This document shows, in pieces, positions 37,651-49,322 of a DNA stretch of 64,000 nt. Under the pieces are notes generated by a model. That model was not told the DNA's origin and searched no databases. It saw only the letters and a program-made list of their open reading frames with translations. Origin of the DNA: Proluteimonas luteida (GTDB lineage Bacteria > Pseudomonadota > Gammaproteobacteria > Xanthomonadales > Xanthomonadaceae); assembly GCF_021191695.1 (NCBI RefSeq), contig NZ_JAIWPT010000017.1, forward strand, positions 1 to 64,000, read 5' to 3'. A program made the translations under genes and the position numbers. Positions within the stretch are counted from its first letter, which is position 1. Every line of letters begins with the position of its first letter.

Positions 37651-40600
37651 ATGGCGATGGACACGCGGTCGAATGTGCCGACCGGCGTTCCTGCAGAAGC
37701 TGTGCCTCCCCGCCGCGACGCGGGTGCCGCAGCCGAGATCATCGACCGGCACATCGCTTCGCTGACGGACGCATCGGCCGACGGTCGTTTGGATGCGGAT
37801 CGATGGAAGGCGCTGGAGAACGACCGGGCGAGTATCGACAAGACCATTCGGGAGCACTGGCGCCGCAGGGAGCGGAATGTTCTGCCGGCAGACCCTGCCG
37901 CTGAGCGCCCGCTGCAGGCGGAAATCCCTCGGCTAGAAGCGCGGCGCGCAGAGATCGCCACCGAACTGGAGCGCCATCGCTTGGCGGTCGGTCGTGCCGG
38001 CCAGCTCAAGCGGCTGCGCGAACGGTTGGGGAAGATCGATCGCGATGCGGATCTGGTGGATCTGTCGTATCGGCTGGCACCGGACGCCGGCAGCGCCGCG
38101 ACGCGTCGGATGGACGTGCCCGTCGCCGATCCGGACGTCGCGCCGGCGGCGATATCTCCGCCCCGCGCACCGGCTGGCGCCGCAGGCGGCGCTGGCGAGG
38201 CATCGCAGTTGCCTGGCATCGGTCTGCCGCTCGATCAGGCACAGCGGCTCACGGAACGGTTCACCCGGACCTGGGGGCCGAACGCGCCGCGCGTCGTGCT
38301 GGTGCGCAGCGCTGGGGAGCTTCGGGATGCGGCCGGGATGCCGCCGGACACGGCGGTCGGCGACCGTGCGGAAGGCTCGTGGCAGGGCCGGCCGGCGGTG
38401 TTCCTCAACATCAGCGCGATCGAGTCGCCGCAGCGGTTCCGGCAGGTACTGGCCCACGAGGCGCTCGGGCACTACGGCGTCGAGCAGGTGGTCGGCACGA
38501 AGGAATGGGGCGCGATCGCCGCAGCGGTCGGGCGACATGTCCGCGAGGGCACCGGTACGCGCGACGTGCGCGCCGCCATCGACCAGGTGCGCCGCAGCCA
38601 GCCCACCGTCCTGGACGATCCCAAGGCTGCGGCCCGCGAGGTGCTGGCGGTAATGGCCGAGCGCGGGAGCAAGGGCAATCGCCTCATCGGCCGGGTGATT
38701 GCGGGCGCGCGCGGTCTGCTGCGCCGCCGGCTGCCGGACATGGCGTTTTCCGATGCCGAGCTCCGCGACCTGCTGCGGCAGGCCGATGGTGTCCTGCACC
38801 GTGGAGAGCCGCAGCGATCGCCCGCCGCACCGGTCGGCGAGGGTCAACCCGAGCGCGCGCCGGGCTATTTCTCCCAGGCGCCGGATCCGTCAGCAGCGCC
38901 ACCGGTCGACGTATCGCAGGTGGCGGCGGACTTCGCGCATCTCGACGATGGCCAGAGGGCGGCGCTCGGCAAGATCGACACGCACCGCCAGCGCGAGGGA
39001 CTGCCCGACAAGCTGCGCCGGCTCACCGCGAACTGGCAGGCGAAGGCGGTGCAGGGGGCATTCGACCAGCTCGCACCACTCAAGGCGCTGGACGAAACCG
39101 CGTACATGCAGGCCCGGCTCTCGAAGGGCACAGACGGCGCCATGGAGGCGGTCTTCCGCTTCGGGCCGCCGCGCCTGACCGATGGGGCGCTGGACGTGCG
39201 GCGGGACGGCAAGGGCCTGCAGGGCGTGCTGCAGGATCTTGGTGGCGAGCAGGATCTGTTCCTGGCGTGGATGGCCGGAAAACGCGCGGAGCGGCTGGCC
39301 GGCGAGGGTCGGGAACATCTCTTCACCGGCCAGGAAATCGAGTCGCTGAAGCGGCTGCAGTTCGGGAAGATGGCGGACGGTCGTGCCCGGCCGCAGGTCT
39401 ACGCCGATGCGCACCGCGCCTTCAACCGCTATCAGAAGTCGATGCTCGACATCGCGCAGCAGGCAGGGTTGATCGACGCGGAGCACCGCGCGCAGTGGGA
39501 GCATGACTTCTACGTGCCGTTCTACCGCGTCATGGAAGGTGAGAACCGTGTCTCTCCGGGCGCGGCCGTGGGCGGGCTGGTGCGGCAACAGGCGTTCGAG
39601 CGCCTGAAGGGCGGCGCGGAACCGTTGGGCGATCTGCTCCAGAACACGCTGTCGAACTGGTCGCATCTGCTCAGCGCGAGCATGAAGAACATGGCCGCCA
39701 CGCGCGCGCTGGACGCGGCTGTCGACCTCGGGGTCGCCACGCCGGCGAAGGCCGCTGGCAAGGGCACCGTCTGGGCAATGAAGGCTGGCCAGCAGGTGCA
39801 CTACGCGGTGAACGATCCGCTGGTATTCGATGCGCTGACCATGCTTCATCACCCGGGATGGAACAACCCGGCCATGAAGGCGATGCAGTGGTTCAAGCGC
39901 GCGCTGACGGTCGGCGTCACCTCGGATCCCGCGTTCCGGATCCGCAACCTCATTCGCGACACGGTGTCAGTGATCGCGTCCAATCCGGTGGGCTACAACC
40001 CCGGTCGGAACCTCGTCGACGGCTGGAAGGCGACCCGACCAGGCGGTGACACCTATCTGCGACTGCTGGGCGGCGGCGGCGCGATCCGCTTCGGCTCGCT
40101 GCTGGATGGCGACCAGGCGGCGAACGCGAAGCGGCTGATCCGGTCGGGCATCGCGACTGACGGCCAGGTGCTCGATACGAAAGCGAAGACGGCGGCCGCG
40201 CTTTCGCGCGTCTGGGAATGGTGGAAGGAGGTCGGCGACCGTGCGGAGACGATCAACCGTGCAGCGGTCTACGAGCACGCGCGCGCCGCCGGCAAGTCGC
40301 ACCTCGAGGCCAGCTACGCGGCCCGCGACGTGCTCGACTTCACCATGCAGGGCAAGTGGGCCGCGGTCCGCTTCCTGACCCAGACCGTTCCGTTCCTCAA
40401 CGCACGCATGCAGGGTCTGCACAAGCTGGGGCGCGGCGCGAAGGACGACCCGCGACGCTTCACCGCCGTGACCGGAGCCGTGGCGATGGCGTCCGCGGCG
40501 CTGTATCTGGCGAGCCGGGACGATGAGGAGTTCCGCGCGCTGCCCGACTGGGTGCGGGATACCTACTGGTGGGTCCGGCTGCCCGGTACCGACCAGGCGA

Positions 40601-41430
40601 TGTTCATCCCTAAGCCTTTCGAGGTCGGCGCGCTGGGCAGCGTGGTCGAGCGCGGAACCGAGCTGATGCTTGCCGGCGACGATTACACGGCTCGGGACTT
40701 CGCCGGCACGCTGAAATCGATCCTGTCCGACCAGCTCAGCATGAATCCGGTGCCACAGCTGTTCCGGCCGGCGATGGAGGCGGCATTCAACTGGAACAGC
40801 TTCCAGGAACGTCCGATCGACGGCATGGGGCAGGAGCGGCTCCCGCCGGAGGATCGGTACACCGCGCGCACCAGCGCCGGCGCGATCGCCGCGGGGAAGG
40901 CGACCGGCGTGTCGCCGCAGCGGATCGAGCACATGGTGCGGGGCTATTTCGGGTGGATCGGTACGCAAGCCCTTGCCGTGTCGGACCTGCTCGGCCGCGG
41001 CCTGCTTGATATGCCGGCCAACCCCGCGCACGACTTCTCCAGACCCGAGAACCTCGCCGTGGTTGGCGCTTTCGTCCGCCCTACCAGCGGCGCCGGCTCG
41101 AAGTACGTGAATCGCTATTACCGCGATCTGGACGCGGTGCAGCAGCTCTACGCGGCATACACCACGGCGCGACATGCCGGCGAGCTCGAGCGCGCGGCAG
41201 AGTTGCGCAGGGACGACCGTCTAGCCCTGCGCCCCCTGTATGTGGCCGCGGACAAACAGATGAAGGTGATCAACCAGCGCATCCGGCGCGTCACCGCCGA
41301 CCGGACCCTGAGCTCTGCCGCGAAGGCGGAGATGATCGAGGGCCTCAACGAAACCCGAAATCGCATGGCGCAACGCACAGTGGAGCTTGCTCAGCAGCGG
41401 ACAGGGGAACTGGAAAAGCGCCGCAAGTAG
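37651..41430 (+). CDS. Large polyvalent-type protein, C-terminal part of a split gene
   Basis: A 1,259-residue frame. Near residue 269 it has HEALGHYGVE, the His-Glu-x-x-Gly-His pattern of zincin-like metallopeptidase domains in large phage and conjugative-element proteins. The middle (FGPPRLTDGALDVRRDGKGLQ, AHRAFNRYQKSMLDIAQQAGL) and C-terminal half (PAFRIRNLIRDTVSVIASNP near 765, and WVRLPGTDQAMFIPKPFEVG near 973) resemble the large-polyvalent-protein-associated (LPD38-type) region. Hydrophobic AVAMASAALYLASRD lies near 945. The ATG has no Shine-Dalgarno, supporting the view that this is the 3' part of the gene starting at 36005. Such proteins are thought to enter the host with the DNA. Confidence 0.75.
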   Translation: MAMDTRSNVPTGVPAEAVPPRRDAGAAAEIIDRHIASLTDASADGRLDADRWKALENDRASIDKTIREHWRRRERNVLPADPAAERPLQAEIPRLEARRAEIATELERHRLAVGRAGQLKRLRERLGKIDRDADLVDLSYRLAPDAGSAATRRMDVPVADPDVAPAAISPPRAPAGAAGGAGEASQLPGIGLPLDQAQRLTERFTRTWGPNAPRVVLVRSAGELRDAAGMPPDTAVGDRAEGSWQGRPAVFLNISAIESPQRFRQVLAHEALGHYGVEQVVGTKEWGAIAAAVGRHVREGTGTRDVRAAIDQVRRSQPTVLDDPKAAAREVLAVMAERGSKGNRLIGRVIAGARGLLRRRLPDMAFSDAELRDLLRQADGVLHRGEPQRSPAAPVGEGQPERAPGYFSQAPDPSAAPPVDVSQVAADFAHLDDGQRAALGKIDTHRQREGLPDKLRRLTANWQAKAVQGAFDQLAPLKALDETAYMQARLSKGTDGAMEAVFRFGPPRLTDGALDVRRDGKGLQGVLQDLGGEQDLFLAWMAGKRAERLAGEGREHLFTGQEIESLKRLQFGKMADGRARPQVYADAHRAFNRYQKSMLDIAQQAGLIDAEHRAQWEHDFYVPFYRVMEGENRVSPGAAVGGLVRQQAFERLKGGAEPLGDLLQNTLSNWSHLLSASMKNMAATRALDAAVDLGVATPAKAAGKGTVWAMKAGQQVHYAVNDPLVFDALTMLHHPGWNNPAMKAMQWFKRALTVGVTSDPAFRIRNLIRDTVSVIASNPVGYNPGRNLVDGWKATRPGGDTYLRLLGGGGAIRFGSLLDGDQAANAKRLIRSGIATDGQVLDTKAKTAAALSRVWEWWKEVGDRAETINRAAVYEHARAAGKSHLEASYAARDVLDFTMQGKWAAVRFLTQTVPFLNARMQGLHKLGRGAKDDPRRFTAVTGAVAMASAALYLASRDDEEFRALPDWVRDTYWWVRLPGTDQAMFIPKPFEVGALGSVVERGTELMLAGDDYTARDFAGTLKSILSDQLSMNPVPQLFRPAMEAAFNWNSFQERPIDGMGQERLPPEDRYTARTSAGAIAAGKATGVSPQRIEHMVRGYFGWIGTQALAVSDLLGRGLLDMPANPAHDFSRPENLAVVGAFVRPTSGAGSKYVNRYYRDLDAVQQLYAAYTTARHAGELERAAELRRDDRLALRPLYVAADKQMKVINQRIRRVTADRTLSSAAKAEMIEGLNETRNRMAQRTVELAQQRTGELEKRRK

Positions 41431-41796
41431 GTGCGGGCGATGCCCTGTCACCCCGCCTGGAACGCGGGTTGATCCACATGGTGTGGGCGTGCCAAGTCCT
41501 TGATGGTGCAGGTCACCTGCCCAGCCATGCATCTCGTGACCGATACCGGATTCCCGGTATCGCCAACGGCGACGGTTTCGGGATCGAATCCACTATGAAG
41601 CACTGCCGACTGGCAAACGCCAGTTTTGGCGTCAGCTCCGAGAAGCGTTCCTCACATTCGAGGAACGACCAGCCGGGTCGGAATGTTAGGGTTTGCTAGG
41701 GTCAAACGGTTTGCGGGTAAGTGTGTTGCCTTGGGCTTGGGGTCCAGTGATGGTGTCGGTTGTTAGGTTTCGCTTGCGCCTCAAGCGGCAGCTGGA
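41431..41796. other. Gene-free right end of the element
   Basis: No supported gene lies between 41431 and 42125. Two hairpins without T-runs are visible: GATACCGG-ATTC-CCGGTATC at 41542-41561 and CGTTCCTC-ACATTC-GAGGAACG at 41646-41667. From about 41825 the sequence turns AT-rich before the boundary. Confidence 0.6.
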
Positions 41797-41818
41797 TGGG
41801 GGCAACTATGGGGGCAAC
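41797..41818 (+). promoter_or_regulatory. Right arm-type repeat (candidate integrase binding site)
   Basis: TGGGGGCA, five bases, GGGGGCAAC, the same composite repeat as at 28372-28393 and in the same orientation, about 60 bases before the candidate attachment core. Confidence 0.6.
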
Positions 41819-41870
41819 TTCGGATAGATGTTTAATTTTCAGGCTATTTTCAGGCGATTTTTATGCCTGA

Positions 41871-41896
41871 TTGGATAGCCTCCCCGCCATTGCGAC
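41871..41896 (+). other. Candidate degenerate right attachment site
   Basis: TTGGATAGCCTCCCCGCCATTGCGAC's 5' and middle parts align with the tRNA-Phe 3' end: TT-GAT--CCTCCCCG-CCA is shared, with a 1-base gap and several mismatches. It lies between the right arm-type repeat and a tRNA-style terminator. The match is partial, so the site may have decayed after integration or be coincidental. Confidence 0.35.
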
Positions 41897-41904
41897 AGAT
41901 CGAG

Positions 41905-41927
41905 GCCTGCAGCGATGCAGGCTTTTT
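41905..41927 (+). terminator. Terminator beyond the right boundary
   Basis: GCCTGCA-GCGA-TGCAGGC followed by TTTTTCG. It is a good rho-independent terminator with no gene directly upstream, and may be the original terminator of tRNA-Phe displaced by the insertion. Confidence 0.8.
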
Positions 41928-42125
41928 CGTATCGGTCGTCCAGTCGGACCGTTGTCGACGATTCTGTGCCGCTGCGACCTTCCGTTTCCCATGTCGGATT
42001 TTTCCTACACCCCGGCGCGCCTGCGCCTGACTGCGCGCTGTCGCCGGCCGGGCGATGCTGCGGTGATCGGCGCGGGGCCTGAAGGGCATCCCGGATGCCG
42101 GCAGGCCAGAGGGGAGAAAGGCGAC

Positions 42126-42338
42126 ATGCAACGCGCACTGATCGATGTGGAACCCGACGACACGGGCTGGTGCATCCAGATCGCCGAGCATGCGGTCGCG
42201 CGCAACATCGACAAGCTGTCGGCGATGCACCGTGCCAGCGAGATCGCGCGCAACTGCCACGAGAGCACCGGGGTGCCGACCGGCGTCCGGGTGCGCATGC
42301 TGTGCGGGGACGAGGTGCTGATCGGCCTGTTTGGTTGA
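42126..42338 (+). CDS. DUF2188-like small protein
   Basis: A 70-residue protein beginning MQRALIDVEPDDTGWCIQIAE, with KLSAMHRASEIARNCHESTG and VRVRMLCGDEVLIGLFG. The pattern of a Trp near the start, a central helix ending in 'A..IAR', and a final FG resembles DUF2188. AAAGG lies about six bases before the ATG, which is why this start is chosen over longer in-frame options. The function is unknown. It is the first chromosomal gene after the element. Confidence 0.7.
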   Translation: MQRALIDVEPDDTGWCIQIAEHAVARNIDKLSAMHRASEIARNCHESTGVPTGVRVRMLCGDEVLIGLFG

Positions 42339-42559
42339 GAACCGGTGCGGTCCGGGCGCCTGTGCGCAGTTCCGCTGCGTGGCCGGTATTGCAACCGGGC
42401 CGATGGTTCGCGCCGGGGCGCTCCCGGGTTCGAACTGGTACGCATCGTGGCGGCGGACTGCCCGTCGGTGGCACGTCACCGGCTGTTCATTGCCCGTTGA
42501 CCGGATCCGGGCGCATGATCGCTGGCGTATCCAGAATGCGCGAAGCGCAGGAGTCGGCC

Positions 42560-43060
42560 ATGTTCCGCCCAGATTCGAGATCGAAGCATCCTCGCCGCAC
42601 GGGCCCGCTGATGGCGTCGGCCCTGCTTGCCGTCGCGCTGCTGGGCGGCTGTGCCAGTTCGGGATCGAGCGAGGACAAGTACGCGCTGTACGAGGCGAAT
42701 GCCGGCGCGCCGGTCAACAGTTTCCAGTATTTCGGCAGGATCAACGGCTGGACGTCGCTGGGCGACAGCGCGGTCGCGATCTGGACCCGTCCCGGCGAGG
42801 CCTGGCTGCTGGATCTGTCGGGACCCTGCCCGGACCTGCCGTTCGCCACGATGATCGGCGTGACCAGCAACATGAACCGGGTCAGTGCGCGGTTCGACCG
42901 GGTGATCCCCGGGAACACCGGGCCCGGGGCGACGATTCCCTGCCACATCCAGCAGATCCGGCCGCTCGACGTGAAGGCGATCCGCTCGGCGGAGCGCGAG
43001 CAGCCCGCCGATGCAACGCTGGAAATGCCGGCAGGCGAAGCGCAGCAGCCGGTCGAATAG
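42560..43060 (+). CDS. DUF6491-like lipoprotein
   Basis: A 166-residue predicted lipoprotein: basic N-terminus, hydrophobic ASALLAVALLGGCASS with the lipobox Cys at residue 31. The mature domain has INGWTSLGDSAVAIWTRPGEAWLLDLSGPCPDLPFA and a C-terminal CHIQQIRPLD, including two conserved cysteines; this is the layout of a small lipoprotein family common in xanthomonads. AGGAG lies six bases before the ATG. Its function is unknown. Confidence 0.8.
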   Translation: MFRPDSRSKHPRRTGPLMASALLAVALLGGCASSGSSEDKYALYEANAGAPVNSFQYFGRINGWTSLGDSAVAIWTRPGEAWLLDLSGPCPDLPFATMIGVTSNMNRVSARFDRVIPGNTGPGATIPCHIQQIRPLDVKAIRSAEREQPADATLEMPAGEAQQPVE

Positions 43061-43075
43061 CCGGCCGGTCGAGGA

Positions 43076-43351
43076 TCAGGCGCCGGCTTCGGGCACGTAG
43101 CCGGCCGGGCGCTCGGTGCCGCCCTCGAACAGGAACTTGCGCATCTCCGCCTCGAGGAAGGCGCGGTGCTTGGGGTCCAGCGGCGAGAGCCGGTTCTCGT
43201 TGATCAGCATGGTCTGGTGCGCCAGCCATGCGGCCCATGCGGCCTTGCCGATTTCGGCATAGATGCGCTTGCCGAGTTCGCCGGGCCAGGGCACGAAGTC
43301 GAGGCCCTCGGTGTCGCGCTGTTCGTATACGCAGAAGACGCTGCGGCTCAT
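43076..43351 (-). CDS. yggX: Fe(II)-trafficking/oxidative damage protection protein YggX
   Basis: A 91-residue protein of normal length with the invariant N-terminal [23 protein letters not shown]. YggX protects Fe-S clusters and labile iron from oxidation. It lies one base after mutY, the conserved mutY-yggX pair that links an Fe-S glycosylase with an iron-protective protein. Confidence 0.97.
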   Translation of the reverse strand: MSRSVFCVYEQRDTEGLDFVPWPGELGKRIYAEIGKAAWAAWLAHQTMLINENRLSPLDPKHRAFLEAEMRKFLFEGGTERPAGYVPEAGA

Positions 43352-43352
43352 G

Positions 43353-44477
43353 TCAGGGGTCCTGTGGATCGGCGCGTGACTGCAGCAGCGTCCGGATCGG
43401 GGCGGGAATGCCGAGCGACGCGAGTTCTCCGCGTGCGACCCAGCGCATGGCGTGTCCCGTGTCCGGCAGGGAATCGCCGGCGGCTTCGGGGGCGTCATTG
43501 TCGCGCACGCGCAGTCGCGGCGCGAGGCCGCGCCAGTGCAGCGGATGCAGCTGCAGGCGGAAATGGGTGAAGCCGTGCTGGATCGGGGCGCAGCGGCGCG
43601 GCGTGTCGAGATCGACGTCGTCGACGAGGCCGGGCGCATGCGCGCGCAGCCAGTCGAGCGCGGCGTCGTGGGTGTCGGCCTGCGGCAACGACCACAGTGC
43701 GGCCCAGATGCCGGTCGGTGGCCGACGGACCAGCAGCACGCGGCCGGCGCGGTCTTCCAGCATCAGCACCGTGGCCTCGCGTTCGGGCAGGGCCTTGCTC
43801 GGTTTCGGAGACGGCAGTTCGCCGACGCGTCCCTCGGCGAACGCGATGCAGTCGTCGTTGACCGGGCACAGCAGGCAGGCCGGGTCGAAACGGGTGCACA
43901 GGGTCGCGCCGAAATCCATCTGCGCCTGGGTGTAGTCGGCCATGCGCGTGCCGGGCAGCAGGGTGTCGGCGATCGCCCACAGCGCCTTTTCGACCTTCGG
44001 CAGGCCGGGCCAGCCGGCAATGCCGTGGTGGCGCGCGAGTACCCGCTTGACGTTGCCGTCGAGGATCGCGAAGCGGTCGCCCCAGGCCTGCGACAGGATC
44101 GCGCCGGCGGTGCTGCGGCCGATGCCGGGCAGGGCGAGCAGGGCGTCGAAGTCGCGCGGCAGGTCGCCGCCGTGCAGCGCGACGCAGCGCTGCGCGGCCG
44201 CGTGCAGGTTGCGCGCGCGGGCGTAGTAGCCCAGGCCCGACCACAGGGCGAGCACCTCGTCGAGCGGCGCGGCCGCGAGCGCGCGCACGTCCGGCAGCGC
44301 GGCGACGAAACGCTCGAAGTAGGGGATGACGACGCGGACTTGGGTCTGCTGCAGCATGATCTCCGACAGCCACACCCGGTAGGGCGTGCGCGGGTGCTGC
44401 CATGGCAGGTCGTGGCGACCGTTGACGTCGAACCACGCCAGCACGCGGGTCGCGTAGTCGGGTGCGGCGGTGCTCAT
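43353..44477 (-). CDS. mutY: A/G-specific adenine glycosylase
   Basis: A 374-residue base-excision repair enzyme removing adenine opposite 8-oxoguanine. The HhH-GPD motif [19 protein letters not shown] holds the catalytic Asp region; [10 protein letters not shown] contains the catalytic Glu. The Fe-S loop [17 protein letters not shown] has the exact C-x6-C-x2-C-x5-C spacing. The C-terminal Nudix-like domain recognises 8-oxoG. The ATG overlaps the stop of the upstream AsmA-like gene (ATGA). Confidence 0.98.
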   Translation of the reverse strand: MSTAAPDYATRVLAWFDVNGRHDLPWQHPRTPYRVWLSEIMLQQTQVRVVIPYFERFVAALPDVRALAAAPLDEVLALWSGLGYYARARNLHAAAQRCVALHGGDLPRDFDALLALPGIGRSTAGAILSQAWGDRFAILDGNVKRVLARHHGIAGWPGLPKVEKALWAIADTLLPGTRMADYTQAQMDFGATLCTRFDPACLLCPVNDDCIAFAEGRVGELPSPKPSKALPEREATVLMLEDRAGRVLLVRRPPTGIWAALWSLPQADTHDAALDWLRAHAPGLVDDVDLDTPRRCAPIQHGFTHFRLQLHPLHWRGLAPRLRVRDNDAPEAAGDSLPDTGHAMRWVARGELASLGIPAPIRTLLQSRADPQDP

Positions 44478-45780
44478 GGTCTGGCCGCAGGCGCGGCGGG
44501 AACATCGCCATCGTCGCCGCCGTCGTCGAACTCGATCTCGATGCCTTCCAGCCGCACGCCGGACATCTCGATGCGCTCGGCCCGCAGCGTGCCGCGCAGC
44601 GGCGGCAGCGGCGAGCCGTCTTCGCCGGTATCGAGCCAGGCGACCAGGTCGGCGATGCGCGCGCTGCCGTCGAAACTGGCGCCCGCATGCGAGAGTTTCA
44701 GCCCGATCGGCGCGTCGAACGTGGGCGGTCCGGCGTAACGCAACGCGAACGGCAACGGTGCGTCGGAATCGCCCAGCGGTGACGGCAGCGCCGGCCAAGC
44801 CTCGGGCCAGTGCGGCAGCTGGCCGTCGAGGGCGAGGACGAGTTGTCGGTCGAAGACGATCGCGCCGCCTGCGGCCAGCGTCGGCACCACTCCATCGGCG
44901 CGGACGGCGATGCCCGCGGGTGCGACACGTACGACGCCGCCATCGACCGTCAGGTCGCCATGCAGGCCGAGTGCGAACGGCAGGTCGGTGTCGCCGCTGC
45001 GCCAGCGCGCGTCACCGGCGATCCGCAGCGGCGACAGCCGCAGGCCCGATGCGGTGTCGGCGCGCGTGGCGTCCGCCTGCACGGTGGCCTGCAGGCGGCC
45101 GTCGCCGGTCTCGACAGACAGCGTGCCGACGGCGCCGAATTCGCGGGCATCGACCACGCGGTCGCTGCGCACGCGCAGGCGGAACGGTACGCGCAGCGCA
45201 TCGGTGACGGCAGTGCCGGCGATGCGCGCGTCGAGCGGACGGTCGGCATGCAGCGACGGCAGATCGAGGTCGATGTCGTCGACATGCCAGCCATCGGCAT
45301 CGATGCGGCCGCGCACCACGCGCAGGCCATTGGTGAACGCAGGCAGTTTGCCGTCGCCCGGCGGGCGCGCGTCGAGCCAGCGCAGCAGCGTCGGCAGGTG
45401 CACGTGCGGGGCGTCGAGTTCGACCCGGCCGATTTCCAGGTCGCGGCCGCGGCTGCGGATCGTCTTCCACGGCAGCGACAGCAGCGCGCGCTCGGCGCGC
45501 AGCAGCGGCGTGGACTCTCCGGGCATGCGCGCGGTGACGTCGCGTACCACCAGTTGCGGCGTGCCGCGCAGGCGGTAGTCGACCTTGCCGTCGAACTCGA
45601 TCCGCAGGCCCAGCGTGGGCTCCAGCGACGACAGGATCAGGCGCAGTGCGCGCTCGGGCGGCAGCAGCACGCGCACCGCCAGCGCCGCGACGAGCAGGCA
45701 GGCCAGGACGACGAGCAGCAGGCGCCACCAGCGCCGGCGCGGCAACGCCGGCGCTGGTGCCGGCGCCGGATCCGCCGCGT

Positions 45781-45784
<4 letters not shown>
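44474..45784 (-). CDS. AsmA-like membrane-anchored protein
   Basis: A 436-residue protein starting with GTG in a GTGA overlap with the ftsY stop. A single N-terminal membrane span (WWRLLLVVLACLLVAALAVRVLL, residues 19-41) is followed by a long periplasmic beta-rich region typical of the AsmA superfamily: LEPTLGLRIEFDGKVDYRLRG, LLRAERALLSLPW, RVVRGRIDADGWHVDDIDLDLPS. The family takes part in envelope lipid transport and outer-membrane homeostasis. It ends in a Pro/Ala/Asp-rich tail. Confidence 0.82.
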
Positions 45785-47064
<1,280 letters not shown>

Positions 47065-47144
47065 GCGGCCGTCGGAGTCTGGATGGGGGAGAATGCGCGC
47101 ATGGTAGCACCCGCCTTTTCAAGCTCCCGTGCAGCGGGGCGCCG

Positions 47145-48303
<1,159 letters not shown>

Positions 48304-48340
48304 CGTTGCACACACCAACAGGAAACAAGAGGGAAATCCC

Positions 48341-48898
48341 ATGAAGTCCATCACCCGCGCGCTGCTGATCGCCTGCCTGGTCATGCCGATCGTCGCCTGC
48401 AACAAGGAAGAGCCGCAGAAGGTCGAGGCCGCGCCGGTCGCGGTGCCGCAGACCGACGATCGCACCGAGTGGACCACCTTCCTCAACGACCTGGCCGGTC
48501 GCCACATGGAAGGCGTCAACAACTCGCCATACGTCTACCTGGTGCCGCCGCCGGAAGCAGCGGCCGTCGACGCGCAGCCCGAGGAAACCGCGACGCCGGC
48601 GGAAGGCGACACGGGGCCCGAGCTCTCGACCGCGGTCGACGGCGCCTACGAGCGCCTGCTGGACAAGGCCAAGACCGACGTCTCGCGCGGCATCACCCGT
48701 GGCAACCTGCTGATCTTCGCGGGCCTGGATTCGGCGCGCACCGCCAACCTGACCGTGGCCTCGTTCACCGAAGTGCCCGCCGGCAGCATGAAGGGCGTGC
48801 GCGTGCTGTTCGTCGGCGAGCCCGCGGACAACGACCGGGTCAAGGCCGCGGTCGAGCCGGCCGGCGTCGAGTACGTGTTCGTCGACACCACCAAGTAA
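48341..48898 (+). CDS. Predicted lipoprotein of unknown function
   Basis: A 185-residue protein with signal MKSITRALLIACLVMPIVAC, lipobox Cys at residue 20. The mature part is acidic, with a Pro/Ala/Glu linker around residues 67-90 and a C-terminal alpha/beta-looking domain (GNLLIFAGLDSARTANLTVASFTEV, VRVLFVGEPADNDRVKAAVEPAGVEYVFVD). No named family is recognised; it recurs next to coaD in related bacteria as far as the gene order suggests. AGAGGGA precedes the ATG. Confidence 0.8.
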   Translation: MKSITRALLIACLVMPIVACNKEEPQKVEAAPVAVPQTDDRTEWTTFLNDLAGRHMEGVNNSPYVYLVPPPEAAAVDAQPEETATPAEGDTGPELSTAVDGAYERLLDKAKTDVSRGITRGNLLIFAGLDSARTANLTVASFTEVPAGSMKGVRVLFVGEPADNDRVKAAVEPAGVEYVFVDTTK

Positions 48899-48938
48899 CC
48901 GCCGCGCCGGCCCGGTCCGGGCCGCACCGCAGTCCCCG

Positions 48939-48966
48939 CCGCCACCGTGCCTGTGCACGGTGGCGG
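48939..48966 (+). terminator. Hairpin after the lipoprotein gene
   Basis: CCGCCACCGTG pairs with CACGGTGGCGG around CCTGTG and is followed by TTCCGTTTG, an imperfect T-tract. It probably ends the rsmD-coaD-lipoprotein transcript. Confidence 0.6.
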
Positions 48967-49067
48967 TTCCGTTTGCGGCCCCGGCCCACCGGCGGGTCGC
49001 GCGCGCGGGCGCGTGCGGTTCCACTGGTGGAACGCCGGCACGGCGGGCCAGCCACTACAATGCGCGC

Positions 49068-49322
49068 ATGTCACTGAAGATCAACGCGCTCTGCGTCAAC
49101 TGCGACGTCTGCGAGCCGGCCTGCCCGAACCAGGCGATATCGCAGGGCGAGGAGATCTACGTCATCGATCCGGCGCGCTGCACCGAGTGCGTCGGGCATT
49201 TCGACGAACCGCAGTGCGTGGTCGTCTGCCCGGTCGAGTGCATCGACCCCGATCCCGACATCCCCGAAACCCGCGAGCAGCTGCTGGCCAAGCTGTTCCG
49301 CCTGCAGCAGGAATCGCCATGA
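49068..49322 (+). CDS. YfhL-type 4Fe-4S ferredoxin
   Basis: An 84-residue ferredoxin with two cluster motifs: CVNCDVCEPACPNQAI near the N-terminus, and CTECVGHFDEPQCVVVCPVECI with the longer inter-cysteine loop typical of YfhL/Allochromatium-type ferredoxins. It is a cytoplasmic electron carrier. It commonly follows coaD in gammaproteobacteria. The stop overlaps the ggt start. Confidence 0.96.
   Translation: MSLKINALCVNCDVCEPACPNQAISQGEEIYVIDPARCTECVGHFDEPQCVVVCPVECIDPDPDIPETREQLLAKLFRLQQESP

Larger units (their letters stand above)
28243..41886 (+). mobile_element. Integrative element at tRNA-Phe (satellite-like or decayed prophage)
   Basis: About 13.6 kb running from tRNA-Phe to a degenerate copy of its 3' end (CCTCCCCG at 28243-28250 and 41879-41886). 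It holds, in order, a tyrosine integrase, an excisionase-like gene, three coupled small genes, HigBA, an uncharacterised gene, AlpA, a small ORF, a replication protein, a KilA-N protein and two to three giant proteins, all on the plus strand. From alpA to the end nearly every start overlaps the previous stop. No terminase, portal, capsid, head-tail or lysis gene is found, so it is either a satellite using helper virions or a prophage that lost its head genes. The boundaries are inferred. Confidence 0.78.

Noticed and set aside
41431..42125. Search for late phage genes, a lysis cassette or a second tRNA copy at the right end of the element.
   Set aside because: No frame with protein-like composition, no cloverleaf and no Shine-Dalgarno-led start was found; only hairpins, arm-type repeats and a weak tRNA-like match are present.
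41871..42338. 155-codon reading of the DUF2188-like gene starting at 41871.
   Set aside because: The first 85 codons run through the attachment region and terminator and look non-coding; the domain and Shine-Dalgarno fit the start at 42126.
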